Positions 17,435 through 25,817 of a stretch of DNA of 64,000 nucleotides are shown here, piece after piece. The position numbers and the translations under genes were made by a program. The notes below the pieces were generated by a model. That model saw nothing but the letters and a program-made list of their open reading frames with translations. It did no database searches and was not told where the DNA came from. This DNA is from LMUY01 sp965199005 (lineage in GTDB: Bacteria; Pseudomonadota; Alphaproteobacteria; Acetobacterales; Acetobacteraceae). The stretch is from contig CBDAQK010000001.1 in NCBI GenBank assembly GCA_965199005.1, positions 1,054,001 to 1,118,000 of the forward strand, in the 5' to 3' direction. The stretch's first letter is position 1, and each line of letters opens with the position of its first letter.

Positions 17435-17614
17435 CGCCTTTTTGGCCGCGAGGGCAACGAGCCGTGGCTCCTTGCCGGTCATTGGCCAGCCTTTGGGAAT
17501 AACCCAACCGCCAATACTCCGGGACGTGAGCAGCAGCACCTCGACCGCCTCAACCCCGCTGAGGCGGTATGGGAGGACGCCGTATTGGATGTTGCCGCTT
17601 CGATCGGTCTTCAC
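17435..17614 (-). pseudogene. Remnant of Nudix hydrolase gene
   Basis: About 60 codons read GNIQYGVLPYRLSGVEAVEV, then LLLTSRSIGGWVIPKGWPM. This is the N-terminal third of the Nudix hydrolases related to diphosphoinositol polyphosphate phosphohydrolases. The Nudix box (GX5EX7REUXEEXGU) that should follow is absent: after GKEPRLVALAAKKA the sequence becomes unrelated. The frame stays open to 17240 but overlaps the 3' end of the MFS gene. It is best seen as a deletion remnant. GTG 17614 would be its start. Confidence 0.6.
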
Positions 17615-18044
17615 CGTGGCCCGCCATGGTGCGGGGGTAAGGATTTGGGCGCCCCATAAGATCGCCGCCCGGCTATCGCGCGTAGCCGGAATAGGTCCGC
17701 CCCCGGCACGAGAACGAATACCGGCTTGGCGTGTGTGTGACGAAGTCTGTTCATACATCCCACCAAATTGGTTCCGAACTATTGAGCACGAGTTGCCGTT
17801 GTATGATCGACAAAAATCGCCGACTTAGTATTTGCCGGCGTGTCTCCCGCAAGATAGACCATCCGCGATGAGTGTGATGGCAGAACTGATCGGGGGGACT
17901 CGCGTCCAACGCGGGGCCCGCATCGTGCACCATTGGACCAGACCAAGCATCGGTTTGGCGGCCAAGACGCTGCTGGCCGGATTGACCCGGACGATCATCG
18001 CGGCCGGAAGCGCCGCCAGCAATGAGAAGGAATCGGGACCGAGA
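17615..18044. other. 430-bp region without recognisable gene
   Basis: It contains short open frames on both strands (for example 17832-18059 plus and 17825-18022 minus), none with recognisable motifs. Local base composition is slightly less GC-rich around 17740-17830. It may be leftover sequence from the rearrangement that truncated the Nudix gene. Confidence 0.4.
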
Positions 18045-18242
18045 CTACAGGCGACGTGACCCGAGCGCCATCACGGCACCAAGGACAGCGGCTACGGCGC
18101 CTCTGTAGATCCATGGGGTTTGATCGATCATGAAGCTGCTGGCAGGATAGGGGAAATACCCCGATCCCTGTCCCATCCAGACGATGCCCATCAGCAGTAC
18201 AACAAGGCCGACGGCGAATAGCGTTCCTTTTACAAAAAGCAT
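18045..18242 (-). CDS. Small two-segment membrane protein, unknown function
   Basis: An ATG at 18242 preceded by GGAG gives 65 residues. There is one hydrophobic helix (LFAVGLVVLLMGIVWMG), a short polar loop GQGSGYFPYP with MIDQTPWIYRG, and a second helix AAVLGAVMALG ending in basic residues. Similar tiny membrane proteins occur in soil alphaproteobacteria, but no function is known to me. It is divergent from the flavin monooxygenase gene. Confidence 0.6.
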   Translation of the reverse strand: MLFVKGTLFAVGLVVLLMGIVWMGQGSGYFPYPASSFMIDQTPWIYRGAVAAVLGAVMALGSRRL

Positions 18243-18426
18243 GAATGTCTCCGTATGTCGCCAATACCATAGCACGACGATCAGCCTCCGGGACGGTCTG
18301 GTGCCCACGAAGCTCGCCAGTGGCTTGCTGGCTGAAACGCCGCCAAGAGATCACGGAAGTCTACATCACACATAGCCTCGTCTCGAAATGAGGTTCACAT
18401 TAACGGTTGAGAAAAGGAGTCGGGCC

Positions 18427-19677
18427 ATGACAGCCATCATCGCCGGGGCCGGAATCGGTGGTCTCGTTACGGCACTCTTTCTCCACCGTCACGGTATCGA
18501 CAGCCAGATTTACGAACGCACGCCCGACTTACAAGAACGCGGTGTAGGCCTGAGTTTGCTGCCCCATGCCGTTGCGGCTCTGAGAGAACTCGGCATCATC
18601 GAGGCGATCGATGAGGTGGCGATCCGCACGAGTTATTTTTTTCTGCGCACACGGCATGGCCAGACCGTCTGGGAGGAAAAGCGCGGCCTCGATGCCGGCT
18701 ATGACGTTCCGCAATTTGCGTTGCATCGCGGTCGTCTGCAGCGCGTTCTCTACGATGCCGTGCGGCAGCGCTTGCCTGAATCCAGCATCCACTTCGACTG
18801 CCGTTTCGAAACCGCGCACGAGGCCGCAGATGGCGTCACTGCGATCTTCCGGCGCGCGGACGGGCGCGAGACGGTCGAAGCGCACGGCGATGTCCTGATC
18901 GGCGCCGACGGGATTCATTCCGCCGTCCGGCATTTGCTCTATCCACACGAAGGTGAGCCCAAGTGGAGCGGGCGCATGCTTTGGCGCGGCGCGACGGACT
19001 GGCCTGTATTTCTTGACGGCCGCACCGTGATCATATCGGGCGGCTCGGACAAAAAATTCGTCCTCTATCCCATTCAAGCGGGCAAGACGCCGCAGACGAG
19101 GCTCACCAATTGGGCAACCGTCTTACGCATGGCGGCCCCCGGCACGCCGGCACCGCATCGCGAGGATTGGTCGCGCCCCGGGATCCGCGAGCAATTTGTT
19201 CACGAGCTTAGGGATTTCTGTGTCCCTGAAACCGATATACGTGCCCTCGTCGCCGCAACTCCCGAATTCTGGGACTTTCCCATGTGCGACCGCGAGCCGC
19301 TGCCGCGCTGGTCGTTCGGGCGTATAACGTTGCTCGGCGATGCTGCCCATCCGATGTATCCGTTCGGGGCGAACGGAGCAGCACAAGCAATCCTCGACGC
19401 CAAGGCTTTGTCGACGCAGCTCGCATCCGGTGTCACGCCAACTGCGGCGTTGAAGCTTTATGAAGAGGAACGTCTCGAAAAGGCCAATGGCGTGGTGGCC
19501 GTCAACCGCACCGGCGGACCCGAAGCGGTGATCGATGCCGTCGAGCGCCTGTCGCCGGAACCGTTTGCGGATGTCGATGCCGTCCTCCCTTACGAGCAGC
19601 GCAAGGCGATCGTCAAAGACTATTCGAAAACGGCTGGTTTTGCGCGGGAGCAGCTTGCTCCGGGTTCGGCGATGTAA
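18427..19677 (+). CDS. FAD-dependent monooxygenase (PHBH/UbiH-like)
   Basis: AAAGGAG precedes the ATG at 18427. The 416-residue protein shows the Rossmann FAD motif GAGIGGLVTALFLHRHGI (from residue 7), the DG motif region LIGADGIHSAVR (about 160) and the GD motif GDAAHPMYPFGANGA starting at Gly304-Asp305. Such group A flavoproteins hydroxylate aromatic or similar rings using NAD(P)H and O2 without a separate reductase. It heads the plus-strand series containing a Dpp-type importer and acyl-CoA synthetase, so it may oxidise the imported compound. The substrate is not readable. Confidence 0.88.
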   Translation: MTAIIAGAGIGGLVTALFLHRHGIDSQIYERTPDLQERGVGLSLLPHAVAALRELGIIEAIDEVAIRTSYFFLRTRHGQTVWEEKRGLDAGYDVPQFALHRGRLQRVLYDAVRQRLPESSIHFDCRFETAHEAADGVTAIFRRADGRETVEAHGDVLIGADGIHSAVRHLLYPHEGEPKWSGRMLWRGATDWPVFLDGRTVIISGGSDKKFVLYPIQAGKTPQTRLTNWATVLRMAAPGTPAPHREDWSRPGIREQFVHELRDFCVPETDIRALVAATPEFWDFPMCDREPLPRWSFGRITLLGDAAHPMYPFGANGAAQAILDAKALSTQLASGVTPTAALKLYEEERLEKANGVVAVNRTGGPEAVIDAVERLSPEPFADVDAVLPYEQRKAIVKDYSKTAGFAREQLAPGSAM

Positions 19678-19835
19678 CCTGCTATCGAAACGATACTAGG
19701 CGCAGTGGAAACCGAACACGGCGGCGGAGCGTCGGAATGGGGCCGTTTTTACTGGCCCTGCCCGGCGTTTCTCATGCATCGTATGAGGTAGCGGCCCGGC
19801 CACCAGCCCTGCGAGGCGAACGAGGAAGTACGAGA

Positions 19836-20741
19836 GTGCCGAAGGTCATCGATTTGGAGTGCAACCTTCCCGCCGGGGAAGAATATCCGGAATACCGCGA
19901 GGCGGCGCAGGGCCGCCCCGGCAACCCCGTTGCGGATCGGCTCGAACGGCCCGAAGGCTACGGGTTTGCCAACTATGAAACGATCTTTTCCAACCGCTCG
20001 AAACAGCATGCGCCGCAGCCCGAGAGCATCCCGGGTGAGCGCATGGCGACTTTCATCGCCGACCTGGACCGCGCCGGCATCGAGATCGGGGTCGTCGGCG
20101 CCTCCAATGACACGCTGCAACGGGTCTGCCAGGCCTATCCGGACCGGCTGGTCGGCCTGGCCGCAATCAGCCCGCTGGACGGCATGCGCGGCGTGCGCGA
20201 GTTGGAGCGGCTGGTGCGTGATTGTGGGATCGGCGGCCTGCGCGTCGTCTCACTCTACAACATGATCCCGGCCAGCGACCGTCGCTACTACCCGCTTTAC
20301 GCAAAATGTGTCGAACTTGACGTTCCCGTGCGCATCTATACTTCGATGAACTATGCCAATGACCGGCCCTACGATCTCGGCCATCCACGGCATCTCGACA
20401 CGGTGGCTATCGATTTCCCGGAACTGCGCATCGTCGCCGGGCTGGCAGGCTGGCCCTGGATTGGTGATATGGTCGGTCTGCTTCGCCGCCACCCTAATCT
20501 CTATTGCGACACCGCAGCGCACCGGCCGAAGCACTTCGCCACGCCGGGCTCGGGCTGGGAGCAGTTCTTGCAGTTTGGCAACACGCTGCTGCAGGACAAG
20601 ATCATGGTAGGCCTGTCGCGCGGCATCTTCGGCGTGCCATTCGAAACCCTGATCGGCGAATATCAGGCCCTTCCCCTGAAAAGCCTCGTGATGGAGAAGT
20701 GGCTTTATCGGAACGCCCTGAATTTCCTACGCCGCGCCTGA
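19836..20741 (+). CDS. Amidohydrolase-2-family protein lacking metal ligands
   Basis: The likely start is a GTG at about 19836 behind GAGGAAG; a longer frame from 19737 has poor homology. About 301 residues follow the TIM-barrel amidohydrolase_2 (ACMSD-like) pattern, for instance LDTVAIDFPELRIV and HPNLYCDTAAH. The metal-binding positions appear lost: the N-terminal HxH is IDLECN, the histidine usually before GWPW is Leu (AGLAGWPW), and the late aspartate (usually GSDYP or GTDWP) reads VGLSRGIFG. It may be a pseudoenzyme or bind substrate only. The next gene, a permease, starts 9 bases downstream. Confidence 0.78.
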   Translation: MPKVIDLECNLPAGEEYPEYREAAQGRPGNPVADRLERPEGYGFANYETIFSNRSKQHAPQPESIPGERMATFIADLDRAGIEIGVVGASNDTLQRVCQAYPDRLVGLAAISPLDGMRGVRELERLVRDCGIGGLRVVSLYNMIPASDRRYYPLYAKCVELDVPVRIYTSMNYANDRPYDLGHPRHLDTVAIDFPELRIVAGLAGWPWIGDMVGLLRRHPNLYCDTAAHRPKHFATPGSGWEQFLQFGNTLLQDKIMVGLSRGIFGVPFETLIGEYQALPLKSLVMEKWLYRNALNFLRRA

Positions 20742-20750
20742 CATCCGGGC

Positions 20751-21719
20751 ATGGCGCGATACATCCTCGTCCGCATCCTACAGGCAATCCCGATGGTCGC
20801 CTGTGTCGTCGTTCTGGTTTTCGTCCTGCTGCAATTCACTCCGGGAGACCCGGTGCAGGCCATCGTCGGCGACTACCCCGTGCCGCCGGCATTCCGCGCA
20901 GCGATCGTGCTTCAGTATCACCTGGACGACAGGCTGCCGATACGGCTGCTGCAGTTCTTCGTCAACCTGCTGCACGGCGATCTTGGTTATTCCTACCAGC
21001 AGCAGGATTTCGTCACCCACCTCATCATACAGCGGGCACCGCGAACCTTGCTGCTGGCTGCTGCTGCGTTTGCCATCGGCGTGCCAGCGGGAATCGGCAT
21101 TGGCCTGCTCTCGGCGACCACACGCAGCGGCAATGTGGACCGCTTCTGGACCACCGCGGTTCTAGTCGGCTACGCCGTTCCCGGGTTCTGGCTCGGCCAG
21201 TTGCTGGTGATCTTGTTTGCGATGCGGCTCGGCTGGTTCCCCACTCAGGGCATGGCGCCAGTGTTTTCACGCGCGTCGGGCGCCGCCTTTGTGCTGCAAC
21301 GGGTGCGCTACCTCGCACTGCCGGCCATCACCTACGCCGTCTACGAAGCCACCCGGGTGGCGCGGCTGATGCGCGCCAGCACGATCGAGACCCTCGGGGC
21401 CGGCTACATCGTCACCGCGCGGGCCAAGGGTCTGTCACGCGGCGCAATCATCCGCGGGCACGTGCTGCGCAATTCCAGCCTACCGGTGCTCACCGTCATG
21501 GGTTACGCTTTTGGTGTAGCAATGGGTGGGGCGGTGCTGATCGAGACGGTATTCTCCTGGCCCGGTATTGGCCTGCTGCTGATCGAAGCGATCCGCAACC
21601 GCGACAACCAGGTGGTGGTGGGCGTTGTTCTGTTCATATCGGTAGCCGTTATCGTCATGAACCTCATCGTGGACATCCTCTACGGCCTTCTGGACCCGCG
21701 GATCCGCGCCACGCGATGA
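20751..21719 (+). CDS. Dpp/Opp-type ABC transporter permease (DppB-like)
   Basis: This 322-residue inner-membrane protein starts with the classic ARYILVRILQAIPMV helix and has six transmembrane segments. GDPVQAIVG (about 30-38) is the usual first periplasmic loop, and the EAA region RAKGLSRGAIIRGHVLRNS (about 223-241) contacts the ATPase. The stop overlaps the start of the DppC-like gene (ATGA). It imports di- or oligopeptides, or other cationic or amide compounds. Confidence 0.93.
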   Translation: MARYILVRILQAIPMVACVVVLVFVLLQFTPGDPVQAIVGDYPVPPAFRAAIVLQYHLDDRLPIRLLQFFVNLLHGDLGYSYQQQDFVTHLIIQRAPRTLLLAAAAFAIGVPAGIGIGLLSATTRSGNVDRFWTTAVLVGYAVPGFWLGQLLVILFAMRLGWFPTQGMAPVFSRASGAAFVLQRVRYLALPAITYAVYEATRVARLMRASTIETLGAGYIVTARAKGLSRGAIIRGHVLRNSSLPVLTVMGYAFGVAMGGAVLIETVFSWPGIGLLLIEAIRNRDNQVVVGVVLFISVAVIVMNLIVDILYGLLDPRIRATR

Positions 21720-22561
21720 GGGAATTGCTCGCGCGGCTGGCGGGGACCCGCTATGGGGGCGTCGGATTGCTGATCATGGCGGTGCTGGTGCTGCTGGCGG
21801 TGTTCGCGCCCGTGCTGGCACCCTATGGACCACGCCAGCAAGTCGGCGTCAGCCTGCTGCCGCCCTCGCGTGACTTCCTGATGGGCACCGACAATATCGG
21901 CCGCGACATGTTTTCCCTGGTCCTGATCAGCACCAGGGCCTCTCTCCTGATTGGGGTCACGGCGGCCCTTGCGGCCTTGCTGGTCGGCGGCACCGTCGGC
22001 ATGCTGGCCGGGTATTGGCGGGGCACCACCGAAGCGGTGCTGATGCGCCTGGCGGAACTGTTCCAAATTCTGCCCGTCATCGTCGTCGTGCTGTTCGCCA
22101 TCGCGCTGTTCGGCTCCAGCTTCTGGCTGCTGATCGGCGCCGTGGCGCTGGCGATCTGGCCGCTGGAAGCCAGGCTGATCTACGGCCAGTTCGTCAATCT
22201 CCGCCAGCGCGAATTCGTCGCCGCCGCCATCGTCGCCGACATGCCGGCCAGGCACATTGTGCTGCGGGAAATCCTGCCCAACGCGCTGCCCCCCGTCATC
22301 GTGCAGGTGGCACTGGATGCCAGCCTCGCCATCCTGATCGAATCCGGCCTGGGATTTCTCGGTCTTTCGGATGCGAACATGGTGAGTTGGGGCCAGCTAC
22401 TGTTCCCAGCGCAAACCTATCTGCAGACCGCATGGTGGATGAGCGTGTTTCCGGGCCTGGCGATCTGCATCGCGGTGATCGGGCTGAACCTGCTGGCAGA
22501 CGGCCTGAACGAGGTCGTGAACCCCCGCGCGGGCCAGGGCCTCGTCGGGCTGCCCGAATGA
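21716..22561 (+). CDS. Dpp/Opp-type ABC transporter permease (DppC-like)
   Basis: The ATG at 21716 overlaps the DppB-like stop. The 281-residue permease has an N-terminal helix and the signature FLMGTDNIGRDMFSLVLIS at about residues 55-73. The EAA loop AAAIVADMPARHIVLREILPN follows later, then LGFLGLSDANMVSWGQLL. It completes the heterodimeric channel. Its stop overlaps the first ATPase gene. Confidence 0.93.
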   Translation: MRELLARLAGTRYGGVGLLIMAVLVLLAVFAPVLAPYGPRQQVGVSLLPPSRDFLMGTDNIGRDMFSLVLISTRASLLIGVTAALAALLVGGTVGMLAGYWRGTTEAVLMRLAELFQILPVIVVVLFAIALFGSSFWLLIGAVALAIWPLEARLIYGQFVNLRQREFVAAAIVADMPARHIVLREILPNALPPVIVQVALDASLAILIESGLGFLGLSDANMVSWGQLLFPAQTYLQTAWWMSVFPGLAICIAVIGLNLLADGLNEVVNPRAGQGLVGLPE

Positions 22562-23373
22562 TCGCTGCCCCGCTGCTGCAGATTGACTCGCTACGCGTGC
22601 ATTTGCGGATCGGACGCACCGTCGTGCGGGCGGTTGACGGCGTTGACCTCACCGTCGCTGCCGGGGAATGCGTCGGCATCGTGGGGGAATCGGGCTCGGG
22701 CAAAAGCACGTTGGCCCGCGCCATGGTGCAGCTCCTGCCGAATGTGGCGATGTCGGAACTGTCCGGCCGGGTGACGTTCGACGGCACCGATATCGCCGCG
22801 ATGCCGCGCCCGGCGCTGCGCCGGCTGCGACGGCAGGGCAGCTTCTCCATCGTCTTCCAGGACCCGCTCGGCTATCTGAATCCCACCCGGCGCGTCGGCG
22901 TCCAGATCGCGGAGGCACTGCCAGACGGGTCCCGGCGTGCCGCGCGCATCGCGGTGCACGCCTTGCTGGACGAGGTCGGGCTGCCCGACCCGGCGGTGAC
23001 CGCCCGGCGCTACCCGCACGAGCTTTCGGGCGGGATGCGCCAGCGCGTGTTGATCGCGGTGGCGCTGGCTTCCGCCCCGCGTCTTCTGGTGGCCGACGAG
23101 CCGACCACGGCGCTGGATGCCACGGTGCAGTTGCAGGTGTTGCGCCTGCTGCGCCGGTTGCATCGCGACCGCGGCATGGCGCTTGCCCTGGTCACGCACG
23201 ATCTTGGCCTGGTGGCAGAATTGTGCGACCGCGTCTACGTCATGCAGCAGGGACGGATGGTGGAGGAGGCCGACGTGTTCACGTTATTCGATGCGCCGCG
23301 GCACCCCACCACCGCCAGGCTGGTGGCACTGAGCCGGCAGCGCCATCTCCCGGTGCTGGCGCCCGCCGGATGA
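22558..23373 (+). CDS. Dpp/Opp-type ABC transporter ATPase (DppD-like)
   Basis: The 271-residue ATPase has Walker A GESGSGKST (about residues 42-50), signature LSGGMRQRVLIAVALA, Walker B LLVADEPTTALD and the H-loop THDLG. The family usually carries a C-terminal Cys-containing extension that binds the oligopeptide system; here the protein ends early, so that domain is largely absent. It starts in overlap with the permease stop and ends in overlap with the next ATPase gene. Confidence 0.92.
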   Translation: MIAAPLLQIDSLRVHLRIGRTVVRAVDGVDLTVAAGECVGIVGESGSGKSTLARAMVQLLPNVAMSELSGRVTFDGTDIAAMPRPALRRLRRQGSFSIVFQDPLGYLNPTRRVGVQIAEALPDGSRRAARIAVHALLDEVGLPDPAVTARRYPHELSGGMRQRVLIAVALASAPRLLVADEPTTALDATVQLQVLRLLRRLHRDRGMALALVTHDLGLVAELCDRVYVMQQGRMVEEADVFTLFDAPRHPTTARLVALSRQRHLPVLAPAG

Positions 23374-24209
23374 ACCCGCTCATCCTAAGTGCACGCGGCG
23401 TCGTGCTGGATTTCGCTGCCCCTTCGATCCTCTGGAGACGCGCGAACATCCGCGCGCTGGATGGCATCGACCTGGACGTGCGGGAGGGCGAAACGCTCGC
23501 CATCGTCGGCGAATCCGGGTCCGGCAAGTCCAGCCTGGCGCGGCTGCTGCTCGCGCTCGCCCGGCCCACCGCCGGCGTGGTCGCCTATCGCGGTACACCA
23601 ATTGCGGCATTGTCCCGCGCACAGCGCCGCACCTATCGCCGCGACGTGCAGGCGGTGTTCCAGGACCCCTCTGCATCGCTTAACCCGCGCATGCAGGTGG
23701 TGCAAATCCTGGCCTATGTGCTGCTGGAGCATCGGCTGGCGACGCGTGCCACGGTCCGCGGCATGATCGAGGCACAGCTCGAAGCGGTCGGGCTATCGCC
23801 GGGTGCTGACTTCCTGACGCGCTACCCGCATCAACTGTCTGGCGGCCAGCAGCAGCGGATCGCCATCGCCCGGGCGTTGCTGCTGCGCCCCCGGCTGATC
23901 ATCGCCGACGAACCGCTCTCCAGCCTGGATGTGTCCGTCCAGGCGCAGGTGCTGGAGCTGATGGCGGACCTGCAGGCCAGGCTCGGCATCGGCTTCGTGC
24001 TGATCAGCCATGATCTTGGTGCGATGGAGGCGATTGCCGACCGCGTCGCGGTGATGTATCGCGGCCGTATCGTCGAGTTGGGTCCCGACGTGCTGACGCA
24101 GCCACAGCATGCCTATACGCGGACGCTGCTGGCGGCCAGGCTGATCCCGGACCCGCGCCGCGCCCGTGCGCGCGCTGCTGCCGAAGAATCTGTTCAAAGG
24201 AGCTCCTGA
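23370..24209 (+). CDS. Dpp/Opp-type ABC transporter ATPase (DppF-like)
   Basis: The 279-residue second ATPase of the importer has Walker A GESGSGKSS, Q-loop VFQDPSASLNPRM, signature LSGGQQQRIAIARALL, Walker B LIIADEPLSSLD and H-loop SHDLG. The final 20 residues are rich in Arg and Ala. It overlaps both neighbours by 1 to 4 bases, so the four transporter genes and the binding protein are one transcript. Confidence 0.92.
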   Translation: MNPLILSARGVVLDFAAPSILWRRANIRALDGIDLDVREGETLAIVGESGSGKSSLARLLLALARPTAGVVAYRGTPIAALSRAQRRTYRRDVQAVFQDPSASLNPRMQVVQILAYVLLEHRLATRATVRGMIEAQLEAVGLSPGADFLTRYPHQLSGGQQQRIAIARALLLRPRLIIADEPLSSLDVSVQAQVLELMADLQARLGIGFVLISHDLGAMEAIADRVAVMYRGRIVELGPDVLTQPQHAYTRTLLAARLIPDPRRARARAAAEESVQRSS

Positions 24210-25813
24210 TGCGATCCGACCCGATACGCCGCCTTGCCGGGGCTATCCTGCTGTCGTTTTGTGCCGCCACATCCGCCGTGGCCGCCGATCCAGCGCCCAA
24301 GCACGGTGGTGATATCGTGATGACCCTGGATGCGACCGGCCTGGCGATCCTCAATACCGAGCTGACGTCGCAATCCACCGCGCTCTGGATGGCCGATGTG
24401 TGGGCGGACGGGCTGCTCGCCCACGACGCTGCCGCCCATCGTGTGCCGCATCTGGCAACGAGCTGGACGATCTCTCCCGACGGGCTGGTCTACACCTTCC
24501 ACCTGCGCCAGGGCGTGAAATGGTCCGACGGCCAGCCCTTCACCGCAAAAGACGTCGCCTTCACGCTCACCCAGTTTGGCAAGCTGAATCCCTTTCTCAC
24601 CAAGCTCATGCCCGTGGTCGCCAAGGTCGACACACCGGACGACTTGACGGTGGTAATCACACTCTCCCAGCCGGTCACCGCCGCGCTCGAACTGTTCGAC
24701 AAGGAAAATTTCCAGCTCATGCCGGAGCATGTCTATGCCGGCACCGACCTTGCCACCAACCCGGCCAACCGCAAGCCGGTCGGGCTTGGACCGTTCAAGC
24801 TGGAATCGTGGGAGCCTGGACGCTCACTGATCTTCGTGCGCAATCCCTACTACTGGGACCAGCCCAAGCCCTATCTGGATCGCGTGCTCGTTGCCTTGGC
24901 GCCGAGCGCGCAACAGCAGTTGAACGCGGTGATCCAGGGCGAGGCGGACTGGATGCAGTTCCTCGATTTCAGCCAGGTGCAACAGGCGCAGCAGGCCACG
25001 GGAAACGGCCGCTTCAAGGTGGTGAAGATCGTCATCAACGCGCCGGAGCGGGCATCGCTCGACTTCAACCTGCGCCGTTCGCCGATGAGCGACGTGCGCG
25101 TGCGCCGCGCCTTGTTCCAGGCGACCGACCGGCAACGGATCAATGCTGACGCCTATCGCGGGCTGGCTTTCCCGGCCACCAGCGCCATCCCGGAGCAGTT
25201 CACCAACCTCTATGACCCCTCGGTGAACTACACGACGATGTATCCCTACGACCCTGCCGCCGCTGGCAAGCAATTGGACGATGCCGGGTTTCCGCTGAAG
25301 GATGGCAAGCGCTTCTCGCTGGAGCTGGCCTACTCGGCCGGGCCGCCATTCGATGCAATCGCCAGGAGCATCGCCGCGCAATGGCTGCAGATGGGCGTGG
25401 ATGTGCGGCTGACCGGGACAGACTCACAAATTTGGGCCGACAAGGTCTATCACAAATACGATTTCGACGTATCGCTGACGTCCCTGACCGGACGCTCCGA
25501 TCCGACCCTAGGCGTCGACCGCAGCTTCGTCTGCAACCCCGCTCCGATTTCCTATACCAACCCAACCGGCTACTGCAATCCCGAGCTGGACCGGATCGCC
25601 GCCGCAGCCGCCGCCGCACCCGAAGACCAGCGGCGGGCGCTGTACAAGCAATACGAGGAGATCGTCGCCCGCGACCTGAACGAGATCACCCTGACCAACG
25701 CGCCGACCTACAATGCCGTGTCGACACGCTTCGCCAATTTGGACGCGCAGTTCGACATTGCGTTCAACGAGCACCCCAACTGGGCGGAAGCCTGGCTGCC
25801 GAACGGTCAGTAG
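24209..25813 (+). CDS. ABC transporter peptide-type solute-binding protein (family 5)
   Basis: This 534-residue periplasmic protein has a Sec signal (RRLAGAILLSFCAATSAVA, residues 7-25). Family-5 landmarks follow: HLATSWTISPDGLVYTFHLR, GVKWSDGQPFTAKDVAFT near 105-122 and the central NLRRSPMSDVRVRRALFQAT region. It captures the substrate for the permease and ATPases just upstream; its ATG overlaps the ATPase stop. Family 5 ligands include peptides, opines, nickel chelates and cyclic amides, so the ligand is open. Confidence 0.92.
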   Translation: MRSDPIRRLAGAILLSFCAATSAVAADPAPKHGGDIVMTLDATGLAILNTELTSQSTALWMADVWADGLLAHDAAAHRVPHLATSWTISPDGLVYTFHLRQGVKWSDGQPFTAKDVAFTLTQFGKLNPFLTKLMPVVAKVDTPDDLTVVITLSQPVTAALELFDKENFQLMPEHVYAGTDLATNPANRKPVGLGPFKLESWEPGRSLIFVRNPYYWDQPKPYLDRVLVALAPSAQQQLNAVIQGEADWMQFLDFSQVQQAQQATGNGRFKVVKIVINAPERASLDFNLRRSPMSDVRVRRALFQATDRQRINADAYRGLAFPATSAIPEQFTNLYDPSVNYTTMYPYDPAAAGKQLDDAGFPLKDGKRFSLELAYSAGPPFDAIARSIAAQWLQMGVDVRLTGTDSQIWADKVYHKYDFDVSLTSLTGRSDPTLGVDRSFVCNPAPISYTNPTGYCNPELDRIAAAAAAAPEDQRRALYKQYEEIVARDLNEITLTNAPTYNAVSTRFANLDAQFDIAFNEHPNWAEAWLPNGQ

Positions 25814-25817
25814 CCGC

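Noticed and set aside
17832..18059. 75-codon frame on the plus strand
   Set aside because: No ribosome binding site that decides a start, no motif and an equally open frame on the other strand.
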